Positions 54,221 through 63,544 of a stretch of DNA of 64,000 nt are shown piece by piece. Made by a program: the position numbers and the translations under genes. The notes beneath the pieces are model-generated. The model was not told the DNA's origin, did not search any database, and worked only from the letters and a program-made list of their open reading frames with translations. The stretch's first letter is position 1, and every line of letters starts with the position of its first letter. The stretch comes from an uncultured Flammeovirgaceae bacterium (GTDB lineage Bacteria; Bacteroidota; Bacteroidia; Cytophagales; Cyclobacteriaceae): the NCBI GenBank assembly GCA_937883755.1, contig CAKZYA010000032.1, forward strand, positions 1 to 64,000, given 5' to 3'.

Positions 54221-54805
54221 ATGATAGAAGTAATTCAGGAAGTCGATCAACAGCTTTTCTTGTGGCTGAATAGCTTACACATTTCTTGGCTCGATCCAGT
54301 GATGTATTGGGTAACTAATAAGTATACCTGGTTTCCTCTTTACGCAATTTTAGTAGGCGCTATGATTATGAAGTACAAGTGGGAAGGAGCAAGAATGGTA
54401 CTGCTTTTAATTTTGATTATTGTTGCTTGCGACCAGCTTACCTCAGGCTTTATGAAGCCGTTTTTCGAGCGCCTACGACCTTGCCATCATCCGGGAATAG
54501 CCGATCAGGTTCATCTGGTGAAAGGCTGTGGAGGGCAGTACGGTTTTGCTTCATCTCATGCCGCTAATACTTTCGGTTTCGCTACGGGAATATGGTTGCT
54601 GCTCCGCAACTGGAGTCAGCTTTTTATTTGGGGCTTTGCTTGGGCCGGGATAGTATCTTATAGTCGTATCTACGTGGGAGTGCACTATCCGCTAGATATT
54701 GTGGTGGGCGGATTATTAGGAGTGATGTTAGCTATACTTTTCTGCCGAGTTTACTGGCATTTCAAAGAGCCGTTACTAAAAGTGATTCCGCCCCAATATC
54801 ATTAG
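54221..54805 (+). CDS. PAP2-family phosphatase
   Basis: From the ATG at 54221 (TTG 54215 upstream) the product is 194 residues with about five membrane helices and the three PAP2 motifs: 'KPFFERLRPCH' (C1), 'ASSHAANTFG' (C2, catalytic His) and 'SRIYVGVHYPLDIVVGG' (C3). Members dephosphorylate undecaprenyl-PP or phosphatidic acid on the periplasmic side. Its stop is 7 bp from that of the convergent riboflavin synthase gene; TAGCT/AGCTA arms (54803-54815) make a tiny palindrome over both stops. Confidence 0.93.
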   Translation: MIEVIQEVDQQLFLWLNSLHISWLDPVMYWVTNKYTWFPLYAILVGAMIMKYKWEGARMVLLLILIIVACDQLTSGFMKPFFERLRPCHHPGIADQVHLVKGCGGQYGFASSHAANTFGFATGIWLLLRNWSQLFIWGFAWAGIVSYSRIYVGVHYPLDIVVGGLLGVMLAILFCRVYWHFKEPLLKVIPPQYH

Positions 54806-54812
54806 CTCAAAG

Positions 54813-55415
54813 CTAGGTAGTAGTTTGGTTGCCGACAATCCGGCTGATGTACTTACCGATAATATCAAATTCCAGGTTTACAGTACCACCGATCTCTAGT
54901 TGATTAAAGTTAGTATACTGGTAAGTATACGGAATGATGGCTACCGCAAACGATGAATCTGTAATGTCAAAACAAGTTAGGCTTACTCCGTTAATCGTGA
55001 CGGATCCTTTTTCCACCAGAAGTTGATCGGGAGAAGTAGGCTCGTAGGAAAAGCGAAATAGCCAGCTACCCGCTTGGTCTTCAATTTCAGTGCAGGTAGC
55101 AGTTAAATCCACGTGACCTTGAACGATGTGTCCATCGAAGCGACCATTGGCAGACATACAGCGCTCCAAGTTAATTTTAGTACCGTTAGAAAGTTTTCCA
55201 AGATTACTGCGCTTTAGAGTTTCTTGTATAGCCGTCACTCGGTAAGTGGTAGTACCCAATACTTCGGTAACTGTAAGACAGACTCCGTTGTGACTCACGC
55301 TTTGGTCAACTTTCAGTTCGGAAGCTAGGCTACTGGATATTTCCAGATGTTTATTTTCGCCCTCACTCACGATGTTAACCAACTCACCAACATTTTCAAT
55401 AATTCCAGTAAACAT
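54813..55415 (-). CDS. ribE: Riboflavin synthase, alpha subunit
   Basis: This 200-residue protein starts 'MFTGIIENVGELV' and consists of two lumazine-binding barrels, each with a 'SxNGVCLTV/ INGVSLTC' signature (residues about 40-50 and 135-150). It converts two 6,7-dimethyl-8-ribityllumazine molecules to riboflavin. Length is normal. It is a single gene away from other rib genes, and no FMN riboswitch was recognised upstream. Confidence 0.96.
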   Translation of the reverse strand: MFTGIIENVGELVNIVSEGENKHLEISSSLASELKVDQSVSHNGVCLTVTEVLGTTTYRVTAIQETLKRSNLGKLSNGTKINLERCMSANGRFDGHIVQGHVDLTATCTEIEDQAGSWLFRFSYEPTSPDQLLVEKGSVTINGVSLTCFDITDSSFAVAIIPYTYQYTNFNQLEIGGTVNLEFDIIGKYISRIVGNQTTT

Positions 55416-55472
55416 AAATCAATTAATAAGGGATAGTTGACCCAAACTCAAGACCGGGTTTCGCTGGACCGA

Positions 55473-55484
55473 GTCTCGCCAGAC
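55473..55484. repeat. REP-like core shared with 59390-59401
   Basis: GTCTCGCCAGAC is the exact reverse complement of GTCTGGCGAGAC at 59390-59401, within a wider 'AGACCGGGTTTCGCTGGACC' context (55451-55470). It brackets the PmbDH and PIG-L genes in inverted orientation. A related form occurs near 19.57 kb. Confidence 0.45.
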
Positions 55485-55553
55485 CAGGGTTGATAATGGA
55501 TAAATTTATAAATCTGATTAGCTATCAAAGTAGAAATGATAAGGAAAACTTAC

Positions 55554-58544
55554 CTAAATTTGTTTCAAGAAAGTGAGTAAATCGTTCATATCTTTTTCAT
55601 CAATCTGATTGGCTAGCCCTTCAGGCATGGCCGAGTAGGAAGCCGCTTTCAGTTCGGTAATCGTACTGCGATCTACTATAAATTCATTTCCAGCAAGATC
55701 AGTAAGTGTAAGCGTAGTAGGAGTTTCAGAAGCAATAATGCCGGTTTGTTCAGTTCCGTCGGAACGTGTTACCTGCCACAGCTCAAATCCATCGGCGATA
55801 GATCGGTTAGGTAGGAGGATATCGTATAAAATAGCTTCCTTACTACGGTTCTTTACCGTAGATAAATCTGGACCAAATGAATTGCCACCTTGCCCTTTCA
55901 TTTGGTGGCAGGTAGCGCAAGACTGTTGAAAGATTGTTCGTCCGCTTTCTATATCGCCGGAGTTTGCCAGGTAAGCTTGATATTGAACTAGCTGAGTTTC
56001 GTCGGTATTCTTCCCGGCAAAAACCCGACGGGCGGCAGTACGAATACTATCGTCGTCGTGGTTCATCAGGTGTACGGTACGTCGCCAGCCTACCGTCGAC
56101 TGATCTATTTGATTTTGCTCAACAGCTGCTAGTAATAAGTGCGTGCGTTCGGGCTCAGTTAAAAATACGTTAACCGCATTTTCCCTCACCTGAGGAGTAA
56201 ATGATGCCCACCGGGTTAAGAGGCTTTGACAAGGGGCGACTCCTTTGGTGCGGCGCAACATTTGCAAGGCTTCATTTTGTAGGTTACTAGAGTATTGGGG
56301 GTTTAGAGCAGATAAAAATTGACTCTGATAGCGATTAGGATCAGCAATTCCTAAGAATGTGAGGGCGTCTTGTCGCCAATCATCCGAAGACGAATTTGAG
56401 TTAATCGCTTGCTGTGCCCTTTGCACCGCTGAATTAGCTTCTTGAGTCGGAAGCTCACCTAAACTGGTTAGCAAGTTTAAGCTAGCTTGTCGCAAGTCAG
56501 GAGCGCAATCTGCGCGAATATTTTTTAGAAGAGCTCTTTTCTCAGCTAGCAGGCTGGGAGTATTTTCAGCATACTTAATGCCCTGGGCTACCCCTTGCAT
56601 CAGCGTTGCGTGCCAATCGCTACTTTCCTGATTAGCGGTTTGGATTACTTTGGCTATCTCACTCGAGTTACCACTTAGACCTACTAGAGCCCCCAGTTTT
56701 TGTACGAAAGAAGCTTCAGCTTCGCCCAGATTATTGGTAAAATGCTGCTTGGCAAAAGTTAGCCAATGCTGGTTTCCTTGCGGGGAACTTAGGGCAGCAT
56801 ACTGCACCCACTTATCACTAATATCGCTTGCCAGCATTTTTACACTCACCGATTGAGCCTTTGGGCTATCTAGTGAGCCTAGGCTACAGAGTAACTGAAA
56901 TCGCACTTTAGCATCAGGGTCATTTTGTAAAGCCAACAACGCGCTTTTCAACTTCGGGAATTCTTCCCAATAAAGTTCTGCTAGCCTGATGGCATTTTCC
57001 CGGACGCCTGCTTCACTGTCCTGCAATGCTTTTCTGATGATAGACTCACTAAGAGCATTTAATCCGTCCAGTGTCCATAAAGCGTGTAATCGTCCTACAG
57101 ATGATTGGCTGGTGGCAAAAATATTCTCCACATCAGCCGTCACGCCCTGATCTTTTCGATCAACCAGCAGGCGTTGAGCCGTTTTGCGCCACCATAGATT
57201 TGAGTGCTCTAATAGACTTACTAATTGCCCACTGGGAAGAGAGCCGATATCGAGGTTATCTAAAAACTTATCAATATTCTTTCCTTCAGGAACAACCCGA
57301 TAGATTCGTCCCTGGTCAGTTCCGTTGTACAGTGCACCTGATTGATTGACTTCTTCACTCATCCACTCGGGATGCTCAATAATTTGTCGATAATAGTCCA
57401 GCACATAGAGGGCACCATCAGGGCCTACGTAAAAATTTACCGGGCGAAACCAGCTATCGGTAGACGCCAGAAACTCTTCTTCTTCCAATAGTCGGTTGGC
57501 TTCAAAGGTTGCTCCCTTTGGCGTGATGAGATCGGCGTGTACCAGATTATGTACGGGTTCCGCTATAAACGTTACTTGCTGATACTCGCCAGGAAATAAA
57601 TCGCCTAAGTACCAAGTTACTCCGCAGGACGAAGTAATCGTACCTACATCAGTTAACAATTGATGTTCAGGATTTTGGGTAATGGGAAAAACCTCAGCCC
57701 CGGGACCATAATTGGGTAGATATTCAGTAGCATCAGCAATAGCCAAGACTGGATTACGCTGAATATAGCGGTTGGCTAACACTTCGTGGAAGAGGTGGTT
57801 CGCATTACTGGTCATAATCTGGTGCCCCCAATGATCAAATGTGTGCCCAAACTGTGACTCGCCCGACATCATTTCCAGGGCGTAGGTATCCGGACGAAAG
57901 CGGACATTACGACCATCAGCATTTACCGGAAGCTGAATTTCTGGTCGGGATGGGAATGTAATTTTCTGACCTTCACCACCAAATTGCTCATGAAAAAACT
58001 TAGTGGAAACCGTACCCTCGTGAGCCAGATAAATCCAGTTATCCAATCCGTACATCGGACTGTTAAGGTTATGCTGAGGATTAGACCGGGCAAACCCAGT
58101 GAGAACTACCTCGCGAACGTCGGCAACGTTATCGCCAGTGGTGTCAGCGAGATATAAAACATCTGGGGCATCCGTCACTAGTACGCCTTTTTTCCACCGC
58201 ATTATTCCCGTAGGGAGAATAAGCCCTTCAGCAAAGACTGTGCTTTTGTCAGGTAAACCATCGTTATTAGTATCGGTGAGTAGTTTAACTTTGCCTGAGC
58301 CTTCGGTATCTAACGGATAGCCGTGCATTTCCACTACATACATCCGACCGTATTCATCGATCTCCATCGCTACTGGATCGGCGATTAAAGGCTCAGAAGC
58401 AAATAGTTCAACTGTAAATCCATTGGTGACCTGCAATGTGCTAAGGGCTTGCTGAGCTTCCTCTGAAAAAGGGGAAGGAGGTTGGCAGGATAGTAAGGTG
58501 AACGTAATTACTGACCATCTCAAAAGCAGGCTAGGTATTTTCAT
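55554..58544 (-). CDS. PmbDH-type lipoprotein dehydrogenase with HEAT repeats and cytochrome c
   Basis: This 996-residue protein starts with a lipoprotein signal ('LLSCQPP', Cys about 20). The N-terminal PVC-type membrane-bound dehydrogenase propeller (about 35-420: 'NGFTVELFASEPLIADPVAM', 'GMYVVEMHGYPLD'-like, 'GADNWIYLAHEG'-like) is followed by HEAT-like helical repeats (about 450-830) and a C-terminal cytochrome c domain with haem motif CATCH and 'GQGGNSFGPDLSTV' (about 865-996). The family is believed to oxidise sugars or alcohols and to feed electrons to the chain; the substrate is not known. Confidence 0.9.
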   Translation of the reverse strand: MKIPSLLLRWSVITFTLLSCQPPSPFSEEAQQALSTLQVTNGFTVELFASEPLIADPVAMEIDEYGRMYVVEMHGYPLDTEGSGKVKLLTDTNNDGLPDKSTVFAEGLILPTGIMRWKKGVLVTDAPDVLYLADTTGDNVADVREVVLTGFARSNPQHNLNSPMYGLDNWIYLAHEGTVSTKFFHEQFGGEGQKITFPSRPEIQLPVNADGRNVRFRPDTYALEMMSGESQFGHTFDHWGHQIMTSNANHLFHEVLANRYIQRNPVLAIADATEYLPNYGPGAEVFPITQNPEHQLLTDVGTITSSCGVTWYLGDLFPGEYQQVTFIAEPVHNLVHADLITPKGATFEANRLLEEEEFLASTDSWFRPVNFYVGPDGALYVLDYYRQIIEHPEWMSEEVNQSGALYNGTDQGRIYRVVPEGKNIDKFLDNLDIGSLPSGQLVSLLEHSNLWWRKTAQRLLVDRKDQGVTADVENIFATSQSSVGRLHALWTLDGLNALSESIIRKALQDSEAGVRENAIRLAELYWEEFPKLKSALLALQNDPDAKVRFQLLCSLGSLDSPKAQSVSVKMLASDISDKWVQYAALSSPQGNQHWLTFAKQHFTNNLGEAEASFVQKLGALVGLSGNSSEIAKVIQTANQESSDWHATLMQGVAQGIKYAENTPSLLAEKRALLKNIRADCAPDLRQASLNLLTSLGELPTQEANSAVQRAQQAINSNSSSDDWRQDALTFLGIADPNRYQSQFLSALNPQYSSNLQNEALQMLRRTKGVAPCQSLLTRWASFTPQVRENAVNVFLTEPERTHLLLAAVEQNQIDQSTVGWRRTVHLMNHDDDSIRTAARRVFAGKNTDETQLVQYQAYLANSGDIESGRTIFQQSCATCHQMKGQGGNSFGPDLSTVKNRSKEAILYDILLPNRSIADGFELWQVTRSDGTEQTGIIASETPTTLTLTDLAGNEFIVDRSTITELKAASYSAMPEGLANQIDEKDMNDLLTFLKQI

Positions 58545-58630
58545 GCGTGAACAATTTGTAAGGAAAATAGTAAAACCTCCTTAAGGATTCAATTCTAGCA
58601 CAGCCAAATCGCCGAAGTTCACGAGAAAGC

Positions 58631-59353
58631 TTAGTCGGGTAACTGTTCAGCCAGGTCAGTAAGTGGTGGATCGAAAGATTCTTGGTAGATCTCGAAGTGA
58701 ATGGTATCGCCAATCAGTTCTTTTACCTGTACCCGTTCAATCACCTTCTGGTAGGTTTTGTAGCAATCTAATGATTCTTTCAAAGCATCAATATTCGCTT
58801 CATTGAGCTTCACCAAACAGTTCATTTCTTCGGGTAATGATTGTTTGAGAATAAAATCCGAACCCTTTTTGAATGTTCCATCCCCAGCGTAAGGTATGGT
58901 GAAAAAAGCGAGTCGTTTTAGGTAAGAAACACCTTCATCGCGCAGGGTAAGAAACACTTGTTTGGCCACCGCGTGCATCACTAGATGATCGTGAAAACCA
59001 CTAATGCCGTGTACCGGATACGATACTAGAATATTAGGCTGAACCTGGCGAATATGGTCAATTACTACCTTCTCTATTTCTCTCGGATCCATATACTTCA
59101 TTCCACTATCTGGAAGGTCTAAGACCGTCATGCCACTAAGCCCTAAGGTTTTTTCTACTTCTAGCATCTCTTGGTAACGTACTTCCCCCATTTCTTCTAC
59201 ACTGAGTCCTAGTCGATGCCGCTGCTTAGTAGCGCCGCCTCGGGTAAGGGTAAGCAAATAGACCTCATGACCTTGCTGAAGTTGGTGATGCATAGCTCCT
59301 GCTGGGCCAAAAGCTTCGTCATCTGGATGGGGAAAAACGTAAAGAAACTTCAT
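58631..59353 (-). CDS. PIG-L (LmbE) family deacetylase
   Basis: This 240-residue protein has the PIG-L zinc motif HPDDE (residues 9-13) and 'GISGFHDHLVMHAVA' with the third ligand His. Related enzymes deacetylate GlcNAc-type groups or intermediates of thiol and glycan pathways. It lies 86 bp upstream of the PmbDH gene in the same orientation and could form a unit with it. The substrate cannot be deduced. Confidence 0.92.
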   Translation of the reverse strand: MKFLYVFPHPDDEAFGPAGAMHHQLQQGHEVYLLTLTRGGATKQRHRLGLSVEEMGEVRYQEMLEVEKTLGLSGMTVLDLPDSGMKYMDPREIEKVVIDHIRQVQPNILVSYPVHGISGFHDHLVMHAVAKQVFLTLRDEGVSYLKRLAFFTIPYAGDGTFKKGSDFILKQSLPEEMNCLVKLNEANIDALKESLDCYKTYQKVIERVQVKELIGDTIHFEIYQESFDPPLTDLAEQLPD

Positions 59354-59389
59354 AGAAATTAGAAATATGAGATACGAAAATTTGTCCCA

Positions 59390-59413
59390 GTCTGGCGAGA
59401 CCCGGGTTCCGGG
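59390..59413. repeat. REP-like core with palindromic tail
   Basis: GTCTGGCGAGAC followed by CCGGGTTCCGG, inverted partner of 55473-55484 and similar to the element near 19.57 kb. It lies in the gap between the PIG-L gene and the antiporter gene; 'CCCGGCTCCCAGCCC' close by (59461-59475) recalls the arms of the RNase R terminator. Confidence 0.45.
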
Positions 59414-59481
59414 ATATGAAAAGCAGTTAGAAGCTAGGGATAGGGTGCCTAGAGGCTACTCCCGGCTCCCAGCCCTCTGCT

Positions 59482-60438
59482 CTACATCGGGCCAATCACT
59501 GAGAAAATATAGTAAAAGTAAAATGCTAGTAAAATACTGCCTTCTACTTTGCTAATCTTTCGGCGAGTAATCATCATCGGGAAGATTACAAACGTGACTA
59601 GAAGCATCCAAATCATATCAGAGCGAATAATCACATCATTCACCTGAATTTGGGCGATGATACTCGTAAAACCAAGTATAGAAAGAATATTAAAGATATT
59701 GGAACCAATCAGGTTGCCCATCGCAATATCGGTTTCTTTTCGTGTAGCTGCCACAATGGCGGTGGCTAATTCCGGCAAGCTAGTGCCTAGCGCTACTACC
59801 GTAATCCCCACTACCCGCTCGCTCACTCCTAGAGCAATAGCTAGTTCTTTAGCTCCAAACACAAACCAGTTAGAGCCGAAAGTTAATCCGACGATGCCCA
59901 GCGCTAAGAACAGAATGTCCCGCCATACATTGGCGGTGGGCTGAGTTGGTACATCTAATTCTTCGGCTTGGGCTTGCAGGCTTTTGGTCTCTTTGCGCGA
60001 TTTGCGAATAATAAAGAAAGTATAGCTAGCCAGCAAAGAAATAAATAATACCCCTTCCCAGAAGCTGATGAGGTTGCCCTGCACTAATCCAAATAGTAGC
60101 AATGAGCTTCCCATGGCTACAGGCCAGTCAATCCGTAAAGTATCTTTCTGAACAGGTACGGGAGTAATTATAGAAGTTACTCCTAACACTAATGCCAGAT
60201 TACAGATATTAGAGCCAACAACATTACCCATTGCAATGTCGGGGCTACCTCCAAGTGCAGATTGAACACTAATGAATAACTCAGGAGCCGAGGTGCCAAA
60301 AGCGACTACGGTAAGCCCTACGACCAGTGGGGATATTTTAAGCCGCAATGCAATACTAACGGCACCCCGCACCAGGAATTCCCCACCTGCAATCAGTACA
60401 ATGAGCCCTCCAAGGAGTATTCCGATGTTAACGATCAT
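59482..60438 (-). CDS. Calcium/sodium antiporter (CaxA/YrbG-type)
   Basis: This 318-residue membrane protein has about ten helices and the two alpha repeats of the family: 'GTSAPELFISVQSALGG' with 'GNVVGSNICNLALVLG', and 'GTSLPELATAIVAATRK' with 'GNLIGSNIFNILSILG'. It exchanges Na+ (or H+) for Ca2+. It begins 9 bp after the uracil phosphoribosyltransferase stop in the same orientation, so the two may be co-transcribed. Confidence 0.95.
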   Translation of the reverse strand: MIVNIGILLGGLIVLIAGGEFLVRGAVSIALRLKISPLVVGLTVVAFGTSAPELFISVQSALGGSPDIAMGNVVGSNICNLALVLGVTSIITPVPVQKDTLRIDWPVAMGSSLLLFGLVQGNLISFWEGVLFISLLASYTFFIIRKSRKETKSLQAQAEELDVPTQPTANVWRDILFLALGIVGLTFGSNWFVFGAKELAIALGVSERVVGITVVALGTSLPELATAIVAATRKETDIAMGNLIGSNIFNILSILGFTSIIAQIQVNDVIIRSDMIWMLLVTFVIFPMMITRRKISKVEGSILLAFYFYYIFSVIGPM

Positions 60439-60447
60439 GAATATACG

Positions 60448-61113
60448 CTATAGTTTGTTTCCAAAAGCCAAATCACCCGCATCGCCTAACCCGGGGACAA
60501 TATAGGCTTTATCATTTAATTGAGAGTCAATTGCCCCCACCCAAAGATGATAGGGCTGTTGGGCTTGTTGCTGAAGCAAAGAAACACCTTCAGGAGCAGC
60601 AATAGCCGATAGTATATGCGTTTGGGAGGGCGTTCCCCAATCTGTCAGTTGATTGAGTACTTTTACTAATGTTTGTCCACTGGCGAGCATGGGGTCAATT
60701 AAAATAAGTGGACGATCTGTTAAGTTTGGGACACTTTGGTAATCAAGTTGAATAGTAAACCCCGCTGAGTGAGAGGCATCATCGTGCCGATAGGCTCCAA
60801 TAAATCCACTATCAGCTTGATCAAAATAGTTGAGAACCCCTAGGTGTAGGGGAAGACCAGCCCGTAGTACTGACACTAACACGGGGTGCTGAGCAAGTAG
60901 CGGGATACTTGCTGTACCCAGTGGCGTGGTTACTGTCTGGGGTTGAAAATCTAGTGTCTTTGATAATTCATAAGCTAACACCTCACCTAGGCGTTCCACA
61001 TTACGACGAAACCGCATCCGATCAGTTTGTACATCGCAGTCGCGTAGTTCAGCCATAAAATGGTTAGCTACCGATGATTGGTCAGCTAGTACGAATGAGG
61101 ATATTTGATTCAT
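60448..61113 (-). CDS. upp: Uracil phosphoribosyltransferase
   Basis: This 221-residue protein has the PRPP-binding motif 'LILIDPMLASGQTL' and a C-terminal uracil site with 'YIVPGLGDAGDLAFG'. It salvages uracil to UMP. Length is normal. It lies upstream of the antiporter gene with a 9-bp gap. A TAAATTTG element (61134-61127 on the minus strand) just before its ATG could be a promoter with a very short leader, but its -33 partner is poor. Confidence 0.96.
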   Translation of the reverse strand: MNQISSFVLADQSSVANHFMAELRDCDVQTDRMRFRRNVERLGEVLAYELSKTLDFQPQTVTTPLGTASIPLLAQHPVLVSVLRAGLPLHLGVLNYFDQADSGFIGAYRHDDASHSAGFTIQLDYQSVPNLTDRPLILIDPMLASGQTLVKVLNQLTDWGTPSQTHILSAIAAPEGVSLLQQQAQQPYHLWVGAIDSQLNDKAYIVPGLGDAGDLAFGNKL

Positions 61114-61472
61114 AAACCAGAAACAACAAATTTACGAGCCTAGGGCAAAGTTGATGGTAATGAAGTGCGAAATAACAATAATATTTAATAAAAAATTAAT
61201 CTAATCTAATCGATTATGTGACATTATTAATTATTTTGAACTTCTTAGTAGATAATATTAGTTTTGCACAGCAAAAAACAAAGTAACCCAGTTCCAAAAA
61301 TCACCATATCTTTCCTTTACTATTACTGATGTGATCAGCTATATTAGTAGTATTCGGTACTGATTATTTTTCAAAAATATTTATCAGTAACGTCCCTTGG
61401 GCTAGTTGAAAGCATTATCTTGTCGCTCAATTTACGGGAGTCACTTTCTGCAAACCAAACTATAATTCCTGA
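61114..61472. other. 359-bp divergent intergenic region
   Basis: AT-rich; holds the divergent promoters of upp (minus) and of the glycogen debranching gene (plus). No ORF seen. Confidence 0.6.
61235..61266 (+). promoter_or_regulatory. Bacteroidota-type promoter, long leader to the debranching gene
   Basis: TTTG (61235-61238), a 20-base spacer and TAGTTTTG (61259-61266) fit the consensus exactly. It predicts a start near 61273 and a leader of about 200 bases before the debranching-enzyme ATG at 61473. It may read into the glycogen operon. Confidence 0.6.
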
Positions 61473-63476
61473 ATGAGTTATATTCAATTCGATAAAAAAC
61501 AATTACTTGACCTTTCATACTCCTTAGGTAAGGAGATTATTCGATCTAATAAAGCAGGAGCTTATTCTTCTACCACTATTGTTGGTTGTAATACCAAAAG
61601 CTACCACGGGTTACTGGTAGCCCACCAGCCCGGACTAGAGGGTGTACATGTACTGTTATCGTCATTAGATGAAACGGTGGTTGTAAACGGTGCTTCCTTT
61701 AACCTGGGCGTGCATAAGTATCCGAACGAGTATAGCCCCAACGGTTACGTATACATGAAGGACTTCTCGGCTGACCCCATTCCGAAGTCTACCTACCGAA
61801 TGAAGGATGTGGTAATTACCCGGGAGTTTTTGTTGGTAGAACATGAAGAACGGATTCTGGTGCGCTACATCGTAGAGAAAGCTCCGCATGATATTACGTT
61901 ACAAATGTTTCCATTCTTAGCTTTTCGGAATGTTAATCAACTGATGAAGGCTAATGAGAATATACAGTCGGAAATCACGGAGGTAGAAGATGGTATTAGT
62001 GTTCAGCCTTACCCTGAGTACCAGAAATTCTTTATGCAAGTGAGCCAAGATGGTAAATTTGTTCCTCAACCAAACTGGTACTACAATATTGAGTATCCAG
62101 ATGATTTTGAGCGAGGGGCTCCTTATCAGGAAGACTTATACGTGCCGGGCTACTTCGAGGTAAAGGCGGCTAAAGGTGATATTATACTGTTCACCGGTGG
62201 GCCCGATATTATTAAGACGTCTAACCTGCTTCGGATGTTCAATAATCAGACGCGGAAAAGAACGGCGCGTAGTTCGTTTGAGAACTGTCTGAAGGTATCA
62301 GCCGGGCAGTTTGTGCTGAAAACCCGTAGTACTCCCGAAGCACGTAAGTACGATCGTACTGATATTATTGCGAGTTATCAGCGCTTTCGTCGGGGTGGGC
62401 GAGATGCTTTTATTGCTATTCCGGGATTATCCTTGATCCACGATGACCTAAAGAGCTTTAAAGCAGTACTGGATACGATGTTGAAGTACCGCAAGGGAGC
62501 TTTTTTTCCGTTCTGGAAATATAATGATTCCGAAGTGACGTACGAAGCCATTGATACGCCACTGTGGTTCTTCTGGGCTTTACAGCAATATACCTACCGC
62601 TTAGGCGATCAGCAGGCCGTTTGGAAAGTCTATGGTACGGCTGTACGAGAAATTTTGGAGAGCTACCGAGATGGTACGGATTACTGCATCAAGATGCAAG
62701 ATGATGGACTGCTTTGTGGCAGCGAAGAGGACGTTGCCTTAACCTGGATGGATTCCTACATTGACGGTAAGCCCATCACCCAGCGCGCCGGGTTCCCAGT
62801 AGAAGTGAATGCTTTGTGGTACAATGCTGTACGTTTTGCTTTGGAGATTGCCGGACCACGCTCTACCGAAGGAAAGAAAGTGCTGAATGACTGGAAGGGT
62901 ATGGATGAAAAAATAAAGAAGTCATTTCAAAAAATGTACTGGGATGAAGAGAAAGGTTATTTAGCTGATTTTGCCAGCCTCGACCGCGAGCAGAAAAATT
63001 GGTCGGTACGTCCTAATCAGATATTAGCGGCTTCTCTACCATTCTCTCCCCTTACTGAAGATCAAATACGTAGCATTCTTAGTGTAGTAGATAAGCACTT
63101 GCTAACCCCAAGGGGCTTGCGGAGCTTATCCAACCAAGATCCAAGTTATCAAGGCAAGTATCAGGGAACACAAACGCAGCGACGTCTGGCGTACCACCAG
63201 GGTTCAGTCTGGCCCTGGCTGATGGGGCATTATATCGAGGCGTATCTTAAAGTACACGATCGGGATGAAGCATTACCTTACACAACTTCGCTCTACCGAG
63301 CTTTTGAAGAGACGATGCCTGAGCATGGCATCAGTAGCATATCAGAAATCTACGATGGCGATGCTCCTCACGCTCCTCGGGGAGCAATATCCCAAGCCTG
63401 GAATGTGGCTGAAATCATTCGGGCTGGCAAACTGATAGAAGAGTTTGATAAGGCTACTCAGCCAGTTTCTCTTTAA
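61473..63476 (+). CDS. Glycogen debranching enzyme (amylo-alpha-1,6-glucosidase type)
   Basis: This 667-residue protein has an N-terminal GDE-N-like domain ('LDLSYSLGKEIIRSNKAGAYS') and a C-terminal GDE-C barrel with 'LTWMDSYIDGKPITQRAGFPVEVNALW'-type elements (near residue 430) and 'HQGSVWPWLMGHYIEAYL' further on. It removes alpha-1,6 branches from glycogen. A phosphorylase gene follows 68 bp later in the same orientation, so the pair releases glucose-1-phosphate. Length is normal for the bacterial family. Confidence 0.93.
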   Translation: MSYIQFDKKQLLDLSYSLGKEIIRSNKAGAYSSTTIVGCNTKSYHGLLVAHQPGLEGVHVLLSSLDETVVVNGASFNLGVHKYPNEYSPNGYVYMKDFSADPIPKSTYRMKDVVITREFLLVEHEERILVRYIVEKAPHDITLQMFPFLAFRNVNQLMKANENIQSEITEVEDGISVQPYPEYQKFFMQVSQDGKFVPQPNWYYNIEYPDDFERGAPYQEDLYVPGYFEVKAAKGDIILFTGGPDIIKTSNLLRMFNNQTRKRTARSSFENCLKVSAGQFVLKTRSTPEARKYDRTDIIASYQRFRRGGRDAFIAIPGLSLIHDDLKSFKAVLDTMLKYRKGAFFPFWKYNDSEVTYEAIDTPLWFFWALQQYTYRLGDQQAVWKVYGTAVREILESYRDGTDYCIKMQDDGLLCGSEEDVALTWMDSYIDGKPITQRAGFPVEVNALWYNAVRFALEIAGPRSTEGKKVLNDWKGMDEKIKKSFQKMYWDEEKGYLADFASLDREQKNWSVRPNQILAASLPFSPLTEDQIRSILSVVDKHLLTPRGLRSLSNQDPSYQGKYQGTQTQRRLAYHQGSVWPWLMGHYIEAYLKVHDRDEALPYTTSLYRAFEETMPEHGISSISEIYDGDAPHAPRGAISQAWNVAEIIRAGKLIEEFDKATQPVSL

Positions 63477-63544
63477 TCATTTCACGTATACTGGGCTGAT
63501 TGCTCGGTCTAATCTTTTACCACACAAACTAAAATTAGAGTTAG

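Noticed and set aside
55416-55553. FMN riboswitch upstream of riboflavin synthase
   Set aside because: The space is short and holds REP-like sequence; no conserved FMN aptamer elements were recognised.
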